Notes: generated from the sequence alone by a model not told the origin. A DNA stretch of 64,000 bases from Pseudomonas duriflava (GCF_007830155.1 NZ_VLKY01000003.1:248001-312000), one strand, 5' to 3'. Positions 8,671 to 17,795 are shown, counted from the stretch's first letter. Program-made: numbers and translations.

Positions 8671-8937
8671 ATGACGACTTTGTATGACCCTTCTGCCGCT
8701 TATAACGTAAAAGCTCCTGAAGACGCGTACTCGATTGGCCGGCTTATCGAGGGAAAGTACTACGATTATCAGCATCGACAAGCAGACGGCTCAATGGGAC
8801 CGATGAATGCTCATCTAGAAGGTGATCGCCTTATTAGCGACGATCAGCCAGGCGCTGGTAAAGAGATCGGCCGCCTCGTCGATGGTCGCTTGGTAAATAA
8901 TGGTGGCAAGACATTTGATTTAGTGAAACTCGCTTGA
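8671..8937 (+). CDS. Hypothetical protein, 88 residues
   Basis: Starts MTTLYDPSAAYNVKAPEDAYSI after a TAAGGG purine stretch. There is no signal peptide, membrane segment or motif known to me. Two similar halves can be seen: IGRLIEGKYYDYQH and IGRLVDGRLVNNGG, each probably a small beta-hairpin, suggesting an internal duplication. A terminator hairpin begins at the stop codon, which supports a real monocistronic gene. Function unknown. Confidence 0.55.
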   Translation: MTTLYDPSAAYNVKAPEDAYSIGRLIEGKYYDYQHRQADGSMGPMNAHLEGDRLISDDQPGAGKEIGRLVDGRLVNNGGKTFDLVKLA

Positions 8938-8977
8938 TTCGCGAAGCCGCCTAGGAGGACATTGCTTGCGAATTTTT
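8937..8977 (+). terminator. Terminator of the 88-residue gene
   Basis: ATTCGCGAAGC (8937-8947) pairs with GCTTGCGAAT (8964-8973) with one bulged G, followed directly by a T run to 8977. It overlaps the last base of the stop codon. Confidence 0.6.
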
Positions 8978-9221
8978 AATACAGCGGACTGAGTAGTAAA
9001 GGCTGGATATTGTCTTCAGATTCTCGTCCGAATGGACTCCTCCTGGCGGCTTACAACTGGTCTCCATCTCCGGAGTGAGTTTTTGCCGAGCCGGTAATAG
9101 ACTATGTATCTATGCCGGTCAGACCATGGCAGTGCGCTAGTTTTGGCACTTGAATGCTATCGGTTGTCCTGAGCGCTTATCGTAGAAAAATAACAATTTG
9201 CCTCTGATATCTATACCCACT

Positions 9222-10247
9222 ATGCCTTTGCCTGACCCTGCTGAAGCCCCCAGCTTGCTCCACTTGCGAACCTTGGTCAGGGTGGCAGACTATCGCACCC
9301 TGTCCAGTGCAGCGCAAAAGATGCTGCGCACCACGTCTGTGGTGCATGATGGTATCAAGGAGTTGGAACGGCAGCTTGGTGTAGCATTGTTCGAGCGCGC
9401 ACCAGGCGGCTGGAAGCTGACCGCAGAAGGACAGTGTGTGCTAGTGCGCGCTCGGCGCATTCTTGCAGAACTTGCCGTATTACCCGCCATGCTTGGGCAG
9501 CCGCCGGTAACCGTGCATGAGCAGTTGTACTTGCTCAATGCTCGGCGTCTGATCGTCTTTGCTCGCCTATGCCGGTTGAAGAACATGGGGCGAGTAGCCC
9601 GTACCCTGGCGATTTCTCAACCAGCCGTTAGCGCTGCTATCAAAGCCTTGGAGAACGGTACCGGCAAAGCCTTGTTCGAGCGCTCAGGACATGGCGTACA
9701 GCCAACCGAGATCGCGCTGGCAATTCTGCCAGCCATTCGCCGCGCCCTGAACGAGCTGAACCATATCGTACCTGACTTAGCCGCCCTGACCGGCGCCTTG
9801 AGAGGGAAGGTGCGTATAGGTGCCTTACCACTGGGCCGCACGCGCCTCATTCCGGAAACCATCGCCGAGTTACTAAAGCAATACCCGCAGGTTCAGGTAG
9901 AGGTCTTTGATGGCGGTTTCGAACAGCTGGAAGCAGACCTGCGCGGCGGTGACCTGGATTTCGTTTTCGGAGCGCTACGCGCAGAGGACAGTGAGCTACA
10001 AGGCGAGGCCTTGCTGGAAGAGGATTTAGTAGTGCTAGTGCGCGCAGGGCATCCGTTGGTAGGCCAGGCGCTCGATTTGTACTCGTTGGCTGATGCACAG
10101 TGGATATTGCCCCGACCGTTGAGCCCTGCGAGAAATCTGATAGAAAACTGCTTTCGGCATCAGGGGCTGGCCTTACCTCGACCAACTGTGGAATCGGGGG
10201 ATATGGCAATCCATTGCTTAGCGCAGCGACGTACCAGCAGTTCTTGA
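9222..10247 (+). CDS. LysR-family regulator with two HTH domains, C-terminally truncated
   Basis: Two successive LysR-type HTH units are seen: residues about 10-75 (LRTLVRVADYRTLSSAAQKM ... LFERAPGGWKLT) and about 105-160 (RVARTLAISQPAVSAAIKAL ... LFERSGHGVQPT). A substrate-binding domain begins (GKVRIGALPLGRTRLIPETI) but breaks off after VESGDMAI and ends in unrelated residues at 10247, losing roughly the last 80 residues of a normal LysR fold. The break coincides with an opposing oxygenase fragment, so this looks like a rearrangement junction. ATG 9222 is chosen; a TTG at 9198 is the other option. Probably non-functional or altered as a sensor. Confidence 0.65.
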   Translation: MPLPDPAEAPSLLHLRTLVRVADYRTLSSAAQKMLRTTSVVHDGIKELERQLGVALFERAPGGWKLTAEGQCVLVRARRILAELAVLPAMLGQPPVTVHEQLYLLNARRLIVFARLCRLKNMGRVARTLAISQPAVSAAIKALENGTGKALFERSGHGVQPTEIALAILPAIRRALNELNHIVPDLAALTGALRGKVRIGALPLGRTRLIPETIAELLKQYPQVQVEVFDGGFEQLEADLRGGDLDFVFGALRAEDSELQGEALLEEDLVVLVRAGHPLVGQALDLYSLADAQWILPRPLSPARNLIENCFRHQGLALPRPTVESGDMAIHCLAQRRTSSS

Positions 10248-10272
10248 TGAGAGGGGTGCGATGGTCGGCCAT
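10201..10272 (-). pseudogene. N-terminal fragment of a Rieske-type oxygenase
   Basis: From the minus-strand ATG at 10272 the translation is MADHRTPLIKNCWYVAALSN and then GLPY, which has the LIKNCWYVAA signature found at the N-terminus of Rieske aromatic-ring oxygenase / demethylase subunits. Homology stops after about 24 codons, just where the opposing LysR gene loses its homology. The rest of the oxygenase, including the Rieske cluster, is absent. Read as one end of a deletion or inversion scar. Assignment rests on a short motif. Confidence 0.45.
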
Positions 10273-10889
10273 TGCCTGCCCGCGCTGGCGCGCCGGCCGT
10301 GAGGTGTTCTGGAGCATAAGGCTAATCTCCCGTTTTGTTATATGGGCCTGTAAGGGCCTGGGGTTTGTCGAGAGATACGTTATCGCTGGCGTGAAACGCT
10401 GTCGTGCCGATAAAGGTGATAGCAGTTTCGGTTCTTCTTATGGATCTAGCGTGATGCTATTTGAACGGCAGCATTACAGAGTGCCAGTAACAGCGACTTA
10501 TCCATCGTTTCGTTAGTTGATGAATAGTCCGTTGCAAAGGTTCGTAGTGGACATTAGTGCGTCCATGATTTGATACCTCAAACCTGAGCAGGGACGCTCA
10601 GTGGCCAGCTGGCTGCCGCCGTTCTGATGAGCACGTAATGCTTAATCTTCGTAGCTATTAGGGGAGGGGTGTCGTAAAGGCACATTCATCAAAAGAGGCT
10701 GGGGCGCTGAGGTGGGCTTTTCAGGCTTGGGGATTATCGAGGATTCCAACTCACACCCGCGTATGCAGAAACAGGTTAATCCGCATCGAATGGCATGAGT
10801 TCAGATGTGCTAATCCCTTTCGCTGCCCTAGGCTAAGTGGCCGTGTTAAGAGCCTTTGGACGCTAGCGAACTGAAGTTCGCGGATAAGA
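10273..10889. other. Non-coding, probably decayed region
   Basis: About 620 bp. Forward frames here are short and of unnatural composition. It may hold the former upstream region of the oxygenase fragment. No RNA gene or mobile element was recognised. Confidence 0.35.
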
Positions 10890-10912
10890 CGGGGCTGACT
10901 ATCTCAGCCCCG
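10890..10912 (-). terminator. Hairpin terminator after the PilZ gene
   Basis: CGGGGCTGA (10890-10898) pairs perfectly with TCAGCCCCG (10904-10912), 5-nt loop. It lies 13 bp past the PilZ stop on the minus strand. The T tract beyond it is weak (TCTTAT). Confidence 0.6.
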
Positions 10913-10925
10913 AGGAGGTATCTAT

Positions 10926-11225
10926 TTAGCTCATCGAGTGAATGGCCAGTCCCAGGTTTTGGCGGCCATCTTCATAGGCGCTGACGCGCACTACCTCAGT
11001 TAGAGCATCAAGCCCTTTCAGCTCGGCATGCTTGGACGGTATGTTGACCCGAATCTTGTCGCCCTTTTTAAATGAGGTCGCTGCGACTACCTGCATGCCT
11101 GTGCTTGATAGATCCTTACAAACGCCTTCCAGGGTTTGTCCAGCCTGCCATAAAGTAACTGGCGTTTCGATATGCATGCGGATGAAGTCCCGTTTTTCGC
11201 TGTAATCCCTTTCACGCTGAAGCAT
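10926..11225 (-). CDS. PilZ-domain protein (predicted c-di-GMP binding)
   Basis: 99 residues, a single PilZ domain. Both ligand motifs are present: RxxxR as RDFIR (about residues 12-16) and the (D/N)xSxxG motif as DLSSTG (about 38-43). The C-terminal NLGLAIHSM closes the beta-barrel. It is a stand-alone c-di-GMP receptor of the cytosol with no output domain, so it must act on a partner protein. ATG 11225 has AGGGA upstream at good spacing. The diguanylate cyclase at 41.6-44.0 kb is a possible but unproven source of the signal. Confidence 0.85.
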   Translation of the reverse strand: MLQRERDYSEKRDFIRMHIETPVTLWQAGQTLEGVCKDLSSTGMQVVAATSFKKGDKIRVNIPSKHAELKGLDALTEVVRVSAYEDGRQNLGLAIHSMS

Positions 11226-11715
11226 GTTTTCGTCCCTTAAATGAGTTTTTCAAAAGTCGCCTGGCAGTTGTCTATCAACCGTTAAAGCGAGACGCCGCGG
11301 CGACTATGGCTTGGAACCTATTCTGTTTAAGAGTTCCATAGGCGCCTTGAAAATTCATCTGCCCCGGCGCTGGTTGCCGCACAGGTTTATGAAGGCCTTC
11401 AGGGGGGAGCGAATGTAGTGCGCAGCAAGGTGTTCCGGCCTGCCAGGGGCTGGGGCATCCCCCTGACCGCCGTCCTGAAAAGTACCGATTGCGGTCCGGC
11501 ATGACATAACCCATCGATAGCCGCGTATCCAGGGCACCTGTACGCTCCTTTTCTGGACTAGCAGGCTTCAGGGCTTACACTGTCTCTTGGTTTAAAAACC
11601 GCATCAGCCTATGCCGGAGCGCAGCAAAGCCGCGAGTTCGGTGCTTGTTTCTAAACCGGCTGGGTAGGGCGGCGCTATTTTCAGATGATTTATTGCTCTC
11701 GCTTAAGGATTAAAG
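11226..11715. other. Intergenic region between PilZ and SDR genes
   Basis: 490 bp between divergent genes. An 79-codon minus-strand frame at 11275-11514 has unnatural composition and no ribosome site, and is not annotated. Promoters for both flanking genes are expected here, but none was recognised with confidence. Confidence 0.35.
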
Positions 11716-12468
11716 ATGAACCTCGAACTTGAAGGCGCAAAGGTTTTAGTCAGCGGTGGCTCCCGAGGCATTGGGCGCGCCATTGTTGAATGCTTTCTGG
11801 CAGAAGGAGCCCAGGTAGGGTTTTGCGCCCGTGGCGAGTCAGGCGTCAGACAGGCCGAGGCCGAGATAAAGGGAAAAGCCTTTGGTCATGTAGTGGATAT
11901 CACCGAGCCAACCCAGGTGACGCATTGGGTCAACGAGGCGGCCGAGCGCATGGGCGGTGTCGATATTATTGTGCCAAACGTCAGCGCTCTGGCGGGTGGT
12001 GGCGATCTCGAAACCTGGCGGCGGGCCTTCGAGACTGATCTTCTGGGCTCGGTGAGTTTCGTCAATGCGGCACTGCCGTATCTGACGAAATCCAAGGCAG
12101 CCTCTATTGTCTTGATTTCAAGCGTCTCGGGCCGGGAAGTGGATATGTTTGCCGAGCCTTACGGTGTTCTGAAGGCTGCTTTGATCCATTACGGTAAAAC
12201 TCTGTCTGTGCGGCATGCCAAGGACGGTATTCGAGTTAATACCGTCTCGCCTGGCAATGTTTATTTTGAGGATGGCGTCTGGGGCTCGATCGAGCGTGAC
12301 ACGCCTGAGACGTTTGCTCAATGCCTGGCTGCAAATCCCATGGGCCGCATGGCCCGTCCGGATGAAGTTGCCAAAGCCACGGTGTTCCTGGCTAGCGCAG
12401 CAGCCAGTTTCACGACCGGGACGAACTTTCTGGTAGACGGCGGCCTGACGCAAGGCGTGCAGTTTTAA
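11716..12468 (+). CDS. Short-chain dehydrogenase/reductase (classical SDR)
   Basis: 250 residues. Cofactor motif GGSRGIGRA (about 14-22), a NVSALAGG block in place of the usual NNAG, catalytic Ser in LISSVSG, and YGVLKAAL giving the Tyr-x3-Lys pair (EPYGVLK). The C-terminus TGTNFLVDGGLTQG is typical of the FabG-like group. It reduces or oxidises an alcohol/ketone with NAD(P)H; substrate unknown. AAGGA precedes the ATG. It stands alone and is closed by a strong bidirectional terminator. Confidence 0.8.
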   Translation: MNLELEGAKVLVSGGSRGIGRAIVECFLAEGAQVGFCARGESGVRQAEAEIKGKAFGHVVDITEPTQVTHWVNEAAERMGGVDIIVPNVSALAGGGDLETWRRAFETDLLGSVSFVNAALPYLTKSKAASIVLISSVSGREVDMFAEPYGVLKAALIHYGKTLSVRHAKDGIRVNTVSPGNVYFEDGVWGSIERDTPETFAQCLAANPMGRMARPDEVAKATVFLASAAASFTTGTNFLVDGGLTQGVQF

Positions 12469-12499
12469 GCAAAAGCGATGCGGTAGCCAACATTGATAG

Positions 12500-12536
12500 C
12501 GCTAAAGGGCCGCTCCGCTCGAACGGCCCTTTAGCG
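12500..12536. terminator. Bidirectional terminator between SDR and LRR-kinase genes
   Basis: Perfect 13-bp stem, CGCTAAAGGGCCG (12500-12512) with CGGCCCTTTAGCG (12524-12536), 11-nt loop. It fills the gap between two convergent genes, whose stops are at 12468 and 12538. Confidence 0.85.
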
Positions 12537-12537
12537 T

Positions 12538-13878
12538 TCAGCCGAGCCGCTTACTGAGCGTTTCCAAGTCTCGGTACACTTCGGATAGGCTGGGGCGTGC
12601 GGCGACGTCGGTATCCAGGCAGCGCGCTTTCAAGGCCGCAAGGGCTTGCCAAGCGTCTTGCTCGTCAGACGTCGCCTCGCAATGAGCCAGCAGCTCTTCC
12701 AACAGGCAGCCGAAGGCGCGCGTTTCCAGGCGTTGCAAGGTTTGGGACTGCGTAGGGTTATTGAGGGGCAGGAAGGAAGCGCCGCCAAAGTCACTTAGCA
12801 AAGCACCACCTCGGCCGTTCCACAGGATGTTATGGGCATAGAGGTCTCCATGCAGCAGACCGGCAGCATGCAAGTGCATGGTAGCCGATGCGATACCTGT
12901 GGCCAGACTCAAGGCGTCACGAAGGGTAAAGCGCGTGTCAGCAGAGTAGACGTCGCGGGTACACGAATCCAGGCTAGGCGGACCTGCAAGATTCTTGAAC
13001 TGTGGGTCGATCAGCTGCATGACCAATCCATCGGTGCCGTCTGGGTGATGTACGACCTGACCTGCTATATCGACTAGATTGGGGTGAGAGCCAATGGCAA
13101 AAGAGGCTGCCATTTCGCTTTGAGGCGTTCCGTCACTGGTCATGCTGCCTTTGAACAGTTTGACCGCGACGGTTTGGGTTTCTTCCGGGGTTTTCTGCCA
13201 GTCCGCCTGGTAGATCAGGCCGGAGGCGCCTTCTCCCAGCTTCTGTTTTAAGGTCAGGCTGTGCCAGTCGATCCGGTTGACGGGTGCGCTGGGCGACACA
13301 CTGGCTTCTTCCCGGGCTTCGCTCAAGGGATTATCCGCATAGGCCAGCCATGTCAGGCGAGGCAGGGTTAGTAGCCAATCAGGCAGGGCGGCGAAGCGGT
13401 TGGACGAGATGCGTAGCAACTCAAGCCGATGGCAGGCGATCATGGACTCGGGCAGCTGCGCCAGGCGGTTACCAGCCAGCATGAGCTTTTGCATATCTTT
13501 GCATTGGCCCAGCGTTTCGGGCATCTGCTCTATCTGGTTATTGGTCAGGATCAGCCAGCGCAGCGCAGGAGACAGTGCCGCCGCGGGCACCTGTTGGATC
13601 TGACAGGCCTTGAACCCGACCATACGTAGCTGCGGGCATTCGGCGATTACTTCGGGTAACTGAGAGAACGGATTGTCCGAACAGAACAGCACGCGCAGCT
13701 TTTTCAACCGACCAAAATCAGCCGGCAGGCTGGACAGGGCGTTGCCGGACAGGTTAAGGATTTCCAACGAATCTGCCAGCTCGAAAATCTCGCGAGGAAA
13801 CTCTGTGAGGCCGCACGACAGGTCGAGCCGCTTGATGCCGGTCAGATTGCCTGCGCGCAACTGAGAGAGTGTATCCAT
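12538..13878 (-). CDS. Leucine-rich-repeat / protein kinase fusion
   Basis: 446 residues from ATG 13878 (AGGAG lies 12 nt upstream); ATG 13926 would add 16 residues. Residues about 8-200 are seven or so leucine-rich repeats of the bacterial type (LEILNLSGNALSSLP, LRWLILTNNQIEQMP, MQKLMLAGNRLAQLP). Residues about 215-445 are a eukaryotic-like kinase: glycine loop LGEGASG, VAVKLF lysine, catalytic HGDLYAHN, and DFGG in place of strict DFG followed by metal-binding positions. All catalytic residues are present, so it should be active. No signal peptide or membrane segment, so it is cytosolic or delivered by another route. Proteins of this layout are reported in Pseudomonas; targets unknown. Confidence 0.85.
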   Translation of the reverse strand: MDTLSQLRAGNLTGIKRLDLSCGLTEFPREIFELADSLEILNLSGNALSSLPADFGRLKKLRVLFCSDNPFSQLPEVIAECPQLRMVGFKACQIQQVPAAALSPALRWLILTNNQIEQMPETLGQCKDMQKLMLAGNRLAQLPESMIACHRLELLRISSNRFAALPDWLLTLPRLTWLAYADNPLSEAREEASVSPSAPVNRIDWHSLTLKQKLGEGASGLIYQADWQKTPEETQTVAVKLFKGSMTSDGTPQSEMAASFAIGSHPNLVDIAGQVVHHPDGTDGLVMQLIDPQFKNLAGPPSLDSCTRDVYSADTRFTLRDALSLATGIASATMHLHAAGLLHGDLYAHNILWNGRGGALLSDFGGASFLPLNNPTQSQTLQRLETRAFGCLLEELLAHCEATSDEQDAWQALAALKARCLDTDVAARPSLSEVYRDLETLSKRLG

Positions 13879-14105
13879 GGCGTCGTTTCGCTCCTGTAAA
13901 TGAAAATAGTGTGGCATGGCCTGCACGGCCGCGGTACGTCTGTGTTTGTGCTAGGCCTGTGAGAGGCACAAACAGAGGCGTCGAATGTGATTTGGTTCAT
14001 TTAAGGCGAGCGGAACTGTGGATGGCTGCACGAAGTGAGGCGGGTCTGTCTTGTTGATGCAAGAAGACAGCCGGGCCGTCTCGGGACGATAGCGCAGCAA
14101 AAGTG

Positions 14106-15008
14106 TTAGCCGCTCTCGGTCTGCTTGAGGACGCCCTGACGTTTGAGCCTGAGGGCGATCTTGATAAAGGCCTGGGCCGCCGGGGAAACCTGGCGCTCGT
14201 CCAGCACGGCCAGGCCGATGATGCGCTTGACCCGTGGCCGCAGGGGCCTTTTCACATAACCGGTTTCGCCCGTTACGCAGGGGAGGGCCTGCTCGGCCAG
14301 GATCGTCACGCCGTCACCTCGCTCGACGAGGGACAGCGTGCTGATCAGTTGCGTGCTGCGGTAGCGGGTATTGGGGATCAGTTTGGCGGCGTTGAACAAG
14401 TTGCCGACCAACTGGGCCGAACCGGCCTCGGTCATGATGAACGGGCCGGGTGCCAGTTCCTTCAGCGAAATGTCAGCCTTGGCAGCCAGAGGATGCGCGG
14501 CAGGGACCAAGGCGACCATCTGGTCCTCGGCGAGGGCAAACGTATCGAAGCGCTCATCCGGCAGGACGGCAAAGCCAACATCGATACGCCGATCCTGTAG
14601 CCACTGTACGACTTCACGGTCGCGCCCTTCGTCGACATGCACTTCGATGCCGGGATACTCCTTCCGGTAGGCGTCCAGAATCAAGGGAAGCAGCTTGACC
14701 GAGGAGGTGGGGCCGAACGAGCCAATCCTTAGCGTGCCGCGTTTCATACCCCGTGCATCGCTGGCTTCCTGCCGCATGGTTTCGGTAAGACCAAGAATGG
14801 CGCGGGCCCGAAGGAGCAGCTGTTCGCCAATCGCCGTCAGTTCCAGGGTGGATTGATGCCGGTTGATCAGCTCAACGCCCAGCTCGCTTTCCAGTGCCTT
14901 GATGGCATGGGAAACCGCGGATTGTGTGATCGACAGCCGTGAGGCAGCCGAGGTGAAGCCCTTCAATTCGGCTACCAGCACAAAGATTTCAAGCTGCGAG
15001 AAGGTCAT
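14106..15008 (-). CDS. LysR-family transcriptional regulator
   Basis: 300 residues, normal length. HTH at about 3-62 (LEIFVLVAELKGFTSAASRL, ITQSAVSHAIKALE), substrate-binding domain from about 90 (GTLRIGSFGPTSSVKLLPLI). It is divergent from a TPR-protein gene across about 270 bp, and that gene or the following EamA exporter is its likely target, as is usual for LysR regulators. Effector unknown. Confidence 0.85.
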   Translation of the reverse strand: MTFSQLEIFVLVAELKGFTSAASRLSITQSAVSHAIKALESELGVELINRHQSTLELTAIGEQLLLRARAILGLTETMRQEASDARGMKRGTLRIGSFGPTSSVKLLPLILDAYRKEYPGIEVHVDEGRDREVVQWLQDRRIDVGFAVLPDERFDTFALAEDQMVALVPAAHPLAAKADISLKELAPGPFIMTEAGSAQLVGNLFNAAKLIPNTRYRSTQLISTLSLVERGDGVTILAEQALPCVTGETGYVKRPLRPRVKRIIGLAVLDERQVSPAAQAFIKIALRLKRQGVLKQTESG

Positions 15009-15282
15009 GGCACCTGCATAAGGTCATGAGGAAATGCTCATTTTTCTATGAATAGGGATTAGTGGATTATAGCGCCATAACAACATGTGACGCGGTTGAA
15101 TGCTCGCTTTCTCAGCTTCTTCTAGAGCCTGTGCCTTAGTACAGGCCACCAGTCTTGCCTGGTGCATGTGCGGTTCTCTGAATCGCTCGAAACGATGTAA
15201 CGAAGCACTCCTATGATCAGTTGTTGGGTAAACGATATCCAGGGCATCGCCTGCTCTGACTAGGGACATGACGGGGGCTTAC

Positions 15283-16512
15283 ATGAAGATCAAGACGTTG
15301 AACGGCAGTCTGCTGACTGATGGGTGTTCTTCTCTCTGGCCAGCCATCAATGCGCCGTTTCTATCGTTAAGGGGAATTCCCACCGCGGCAGTAACTGGCG
15401 ACCGTTACCAGGCCATTTTCAAAGGCATACTCGAAGGCTTCGATGCCATTACCGGCTGCGAAGTAAAGGATCTCTACAAGTTCGCTCATTATTTGCAGTC
15501 AATCGACGAAGACGTGCCCAGCGAACTGGCCACGCTTGTTCGTGCGTTTGGCAAGTGGGTCGCGTTCGATTACGCCGGCGCACGAAATCTGTTCAAAACG
15601 CATATTCAGGTTTATCCCACGGATGTCCAGGCGATCTTTTTCCTGCACATGCTGGACTTTTGCACCGGGCGCACCGCGGAGCTAAAGCCACTGTTCAATT
15701 TCTGCGACGGGTACATGGAGGAGTCTCACCCGTTGTACTCCTTCTATCTGGGTATCAAGGCGTTTGTCTTGTGCGAAAGCGGTCTGTTCGACGAATCGCT
15801 GGTGGTGGGGTTGGAAGCTGTCAGACGTAACCCCGATAACATCTATGCCATCCACGCCGTAGCTCATGCGCTGCATGAGCAGGGCATGTGGGAAGAGATG
15901 CGGGATTTTCTTGAAGACACTAAAGAAGAATGGATTCGCAACCCCGGCATGCGCATGCATGTGTACTGGCACTTGGCAATCACCTACAGGAAGTTAGGCA
16001 ATCCGGAAGCGGCCAAAATGGCCTTTCTCGAATTTTACGCCCTGAAGCAGGACCGTTTCGCCAAGCAGGATCTGGATGCGGTCGGTTTTCTCTGGCGGCT
16101 CAAGCTTGAGGATATCGACGACCACAGTTTCGATGAGGTGTGGAAAGAGCTAGCCATCCTGTGGTCCGGCAGCATTGGCAGTTCGACGTCCCACTTTCAC
16201 AACATGCATGCGGCTTTCGCGTTTGCCGGGGCCAACCAGCCTTTGCTCATTGAAAAGATGATTGCCGAAAGCGACGGTTTCGGCGTAGAGCCGGATACGC
16301 ATCAGGCCGGTATGGATGTCATGCGAGCCATTGCCTGTTTCGCCCGTGCAGAGTACGCCCAGTGCCTGCGGCTCCTGAGCTGCTCCCAATCCTTGTGGCC
16401 CATGCTGGGCGGTAGCCGGGCGCAGCGCGAACTCCTGTCCATGACGCAGGTGTTCTGCCAGACCTACTTAAGCATGCAGTCAGAGCTTGAACGCATGCTG
16501 GTAAATCACTGA
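15283..16512 (+). CDS. TPR protein of the TTC38 type
   Basis: 409 residues built of helical repeats. Segments such as FGKWVAFDYAGARNLFKTHI, YAIHAVAHALHEQGMWEE and MHVYWHLAITYRKLGNPEAA resemble the TTC38-like tetratricopeptide family, whose biochemical role is unknown. No signal peptide or membrane segment. ATG 15283 follows a G-rich stretch; ATG 15268 is five codons upstream. Only 16 bp separate it from the EamA gene, so they probably share a transcript controlled by the divergent LysR protein. Confidence 0.65.
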   Translation: MKIKTLNGSLLTDGCSSLWPAINAPFLSLRGIPTAAVTGDRYQAIFKGILEGFDAITGCEVKDLYKFAHYLQSIDEDVPSELATLVRAFGKWVAFDYAGARNLFKTHIQVYPTDVQAIFFLHMLDFCTGRTAELKPLFNFCDGYMEESHPLYSFYLGIKAFVLCESGLFDESLVVGLEAVRRNPDNIYAIHAVAHALHEQGMWEEMRDFLEDTKEEWIRNPGMRMHVYWHLAITYRKLGNPEAAKMAFLEFYALKQDRFAKQDLDAVGFLWRLKLEDIDDHSFDEVWKELAILWSGSIGSSTSHFHNMHAAFAFAGANQPLLIEKMIAESDGFGVEPDTHQAGMDVMRAIACFARAEYAQCLRLLSCSQSLWPMLGGSRAQRELLSMTQVFCQTYLSMQSELERMLVNH

Positions 16513-16528
16513 TCGAGGTTAAGCGTTC

Positions 16529-17482
16529 ATGTCCAATGCAGCAGCCATTACCCAGGCGGACGACAAGGCTCTGGTGTACCTCAAGCTTACGGCCGTCTCG
16601 ATTATCTGGGGTGGAACGTTTGTGGCGGGTCGCTACCTATCCACTGGCGTGCCGCCACTGGCGTCAGCCAGTCTGCGGTTCCTGCTTGCCAGTCTTACCC
16701 TGGTAGCCGTCCTGGCTGTGACAAAGCGCTTGTTCGTTACGCTAACCGGCCGCCAGGTGTTTCAGCTTTTCTGGTTGGGCTTTTTCGGTATCTTTACGTA
16801 CAACCTGTGCTTCTTTTATGGGTTAAACATGATCAGCGCGTCTCAGGCTTCGCTGATTGTGGCGCTTAATCCGGCGATGATTGCCCTGACCACTTTTTTT
16901 ATCGACCGCGAGCGGTTGGGGCTGGTGAAGACCGGCGGGATTGTAGCCTGCATCATCGGTGCTGCTACCGTGATTGTCAGTAAGGATGCGTCTGTCCTTC
17001 AGGCGGAGAACAGCAGCTGGTTGGGTAACCTGGTGATCTTTGGTTGTGTGGTCAGTTGGGTAATCTACAGTGTCTTTTCTCGTCCGTTGGTGCGGCAGAT
17101 CGGCCCGTTGCATACGGTGAGTTTTTCCGTGCTTTTCGGGACTGTGCTGCTCTGTATTACCTCGCTGTACACGGGCGACTTGAACGGCTCGGTTATTGCC
17201 CGCCTGACTCAGGAACAGTTCCTCAGCCTGGCTTATCTGGGAATAGTAGGCTCCGCGCTGGCCTATATCTGGTACTACGACGGCATCAAGCGGATCGGTG
17301 CGACCCAGTCCGGGGTGTTCATCGCACTGAATCCAGTGTCGGCCGTGCTGCTGGGCGTGCTGATCCTGGATGAACGGCTGACACCGCTGATGATTCTGGG
17401 CGGCTGCCTAGTCCTGCTCGGTATCTACTACTGCAATAAACCGGCTAAGCCCTTATCTCTTGGCACAAACCGTTCCGCGTGA
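16529..17482 (+). CDS. EamA/DMT-family metabolite exporter
   Basis: 317 residues with ten predicted membrane helices arranged as two EamA repeats; hallmarks are SIIWGGTFVAGRYLS at the first helix, ALNPAMIALTTFFIDRERL closing repeat one, and ALNPVSAVLLGVLILDERL closing repeat two. The inner-membrane family exports amino acids, nucleobases and other metabolites; substrate unknown. GAGG precedes the ATG. It follows the TPR gene closely, and a classic terminator comes 61 bp after the stop. Confidence 0.85.
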   Translation: MSNAAAITQADDKALVYLKLTAVSIIWGGTFVAGRYLSTGVPPLASASLRFLLASLTLVAVLAVTKRLFVTLTGRQVFQLFWLGFFGIFTYNLCFFYGLNMISASQASLIVALNPAMIALTTFFIDRERLGLVKTGGIVACIIGAATVIVSKDASVLQAENSSWLGNLVIFGCVVSWVIYSVFSRPLVRQIGPLHTVSFSVLFGTVLLCITSLYTGDLNGSVIARLTQEQFLSLAYLGIVGSALAYIWYYDGIKRIGATQSGVFIALNPVSAVLLGVLILDERLTPLMILGGCLVLLGIYYCNKPAKPLSLGTNRSA

Positions 17483-17543
17483 TCCGGCACGTTCAGCAGC
17501 TGGGTCTCTGGTAACAGAGGGCCAGCGTAATCCGGACCTTGAG

Positions 17544-17569
17544 GCAGCCACGGAAGGCTGCTTTTTTTT
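17544..17569 (+). terminator. Rho-independent terminator after the EamA gene
   Basis: GCAGCC (17544-17549) pairs with GGCTGC (17556-17561), 6-nt loop, followed directly by T8 (17562-17569). The remaining bases to 17795 hold no recognised gene. Confidence 0.85.
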
Positions 17570-17795
17570 GGCCAATGTGCAGCCTTGCCGGAGCGCTTAT
17601 AACGGAACCACGCTCCGGCTCTCGAAGAGGGATGCTAACCAAAGCGGTTTTGCCTTGCCTACAAAAGGCCACTCGAATAAATACAGCTTGGCTCTGCTGG
17701 GAAAACTCGTGCAGGTAGCTAAGCCCTAGCTTGGTCATTGACGAGGCGAGGGCGCGCTCCTAGGCTCCGCTTTTCCCTAATGCGGCGTGTCCTTC

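Noticed and set aside
9847-10317. 156-codon minus-strand frame containing the oxygenase N-terminus
   Set aside because: Only the codons from 10272 to about 10201 look like a real protein; the rest is antisense to the LysR gene, so just that piece is annotated, as a pseudogene.
11275-11514. 79-codon minus-strand frame between the PilZ and SDR genes
   Set aside because: Rich in Pro, Gly, Arg and Cys, no ribosome site, no recognisable fold.
17460-17729. 89-codon plus-strand frame after the EamA gene
   Set aside because: It runs straight through a strong T8 terminator hairpin and has unnatural composition.
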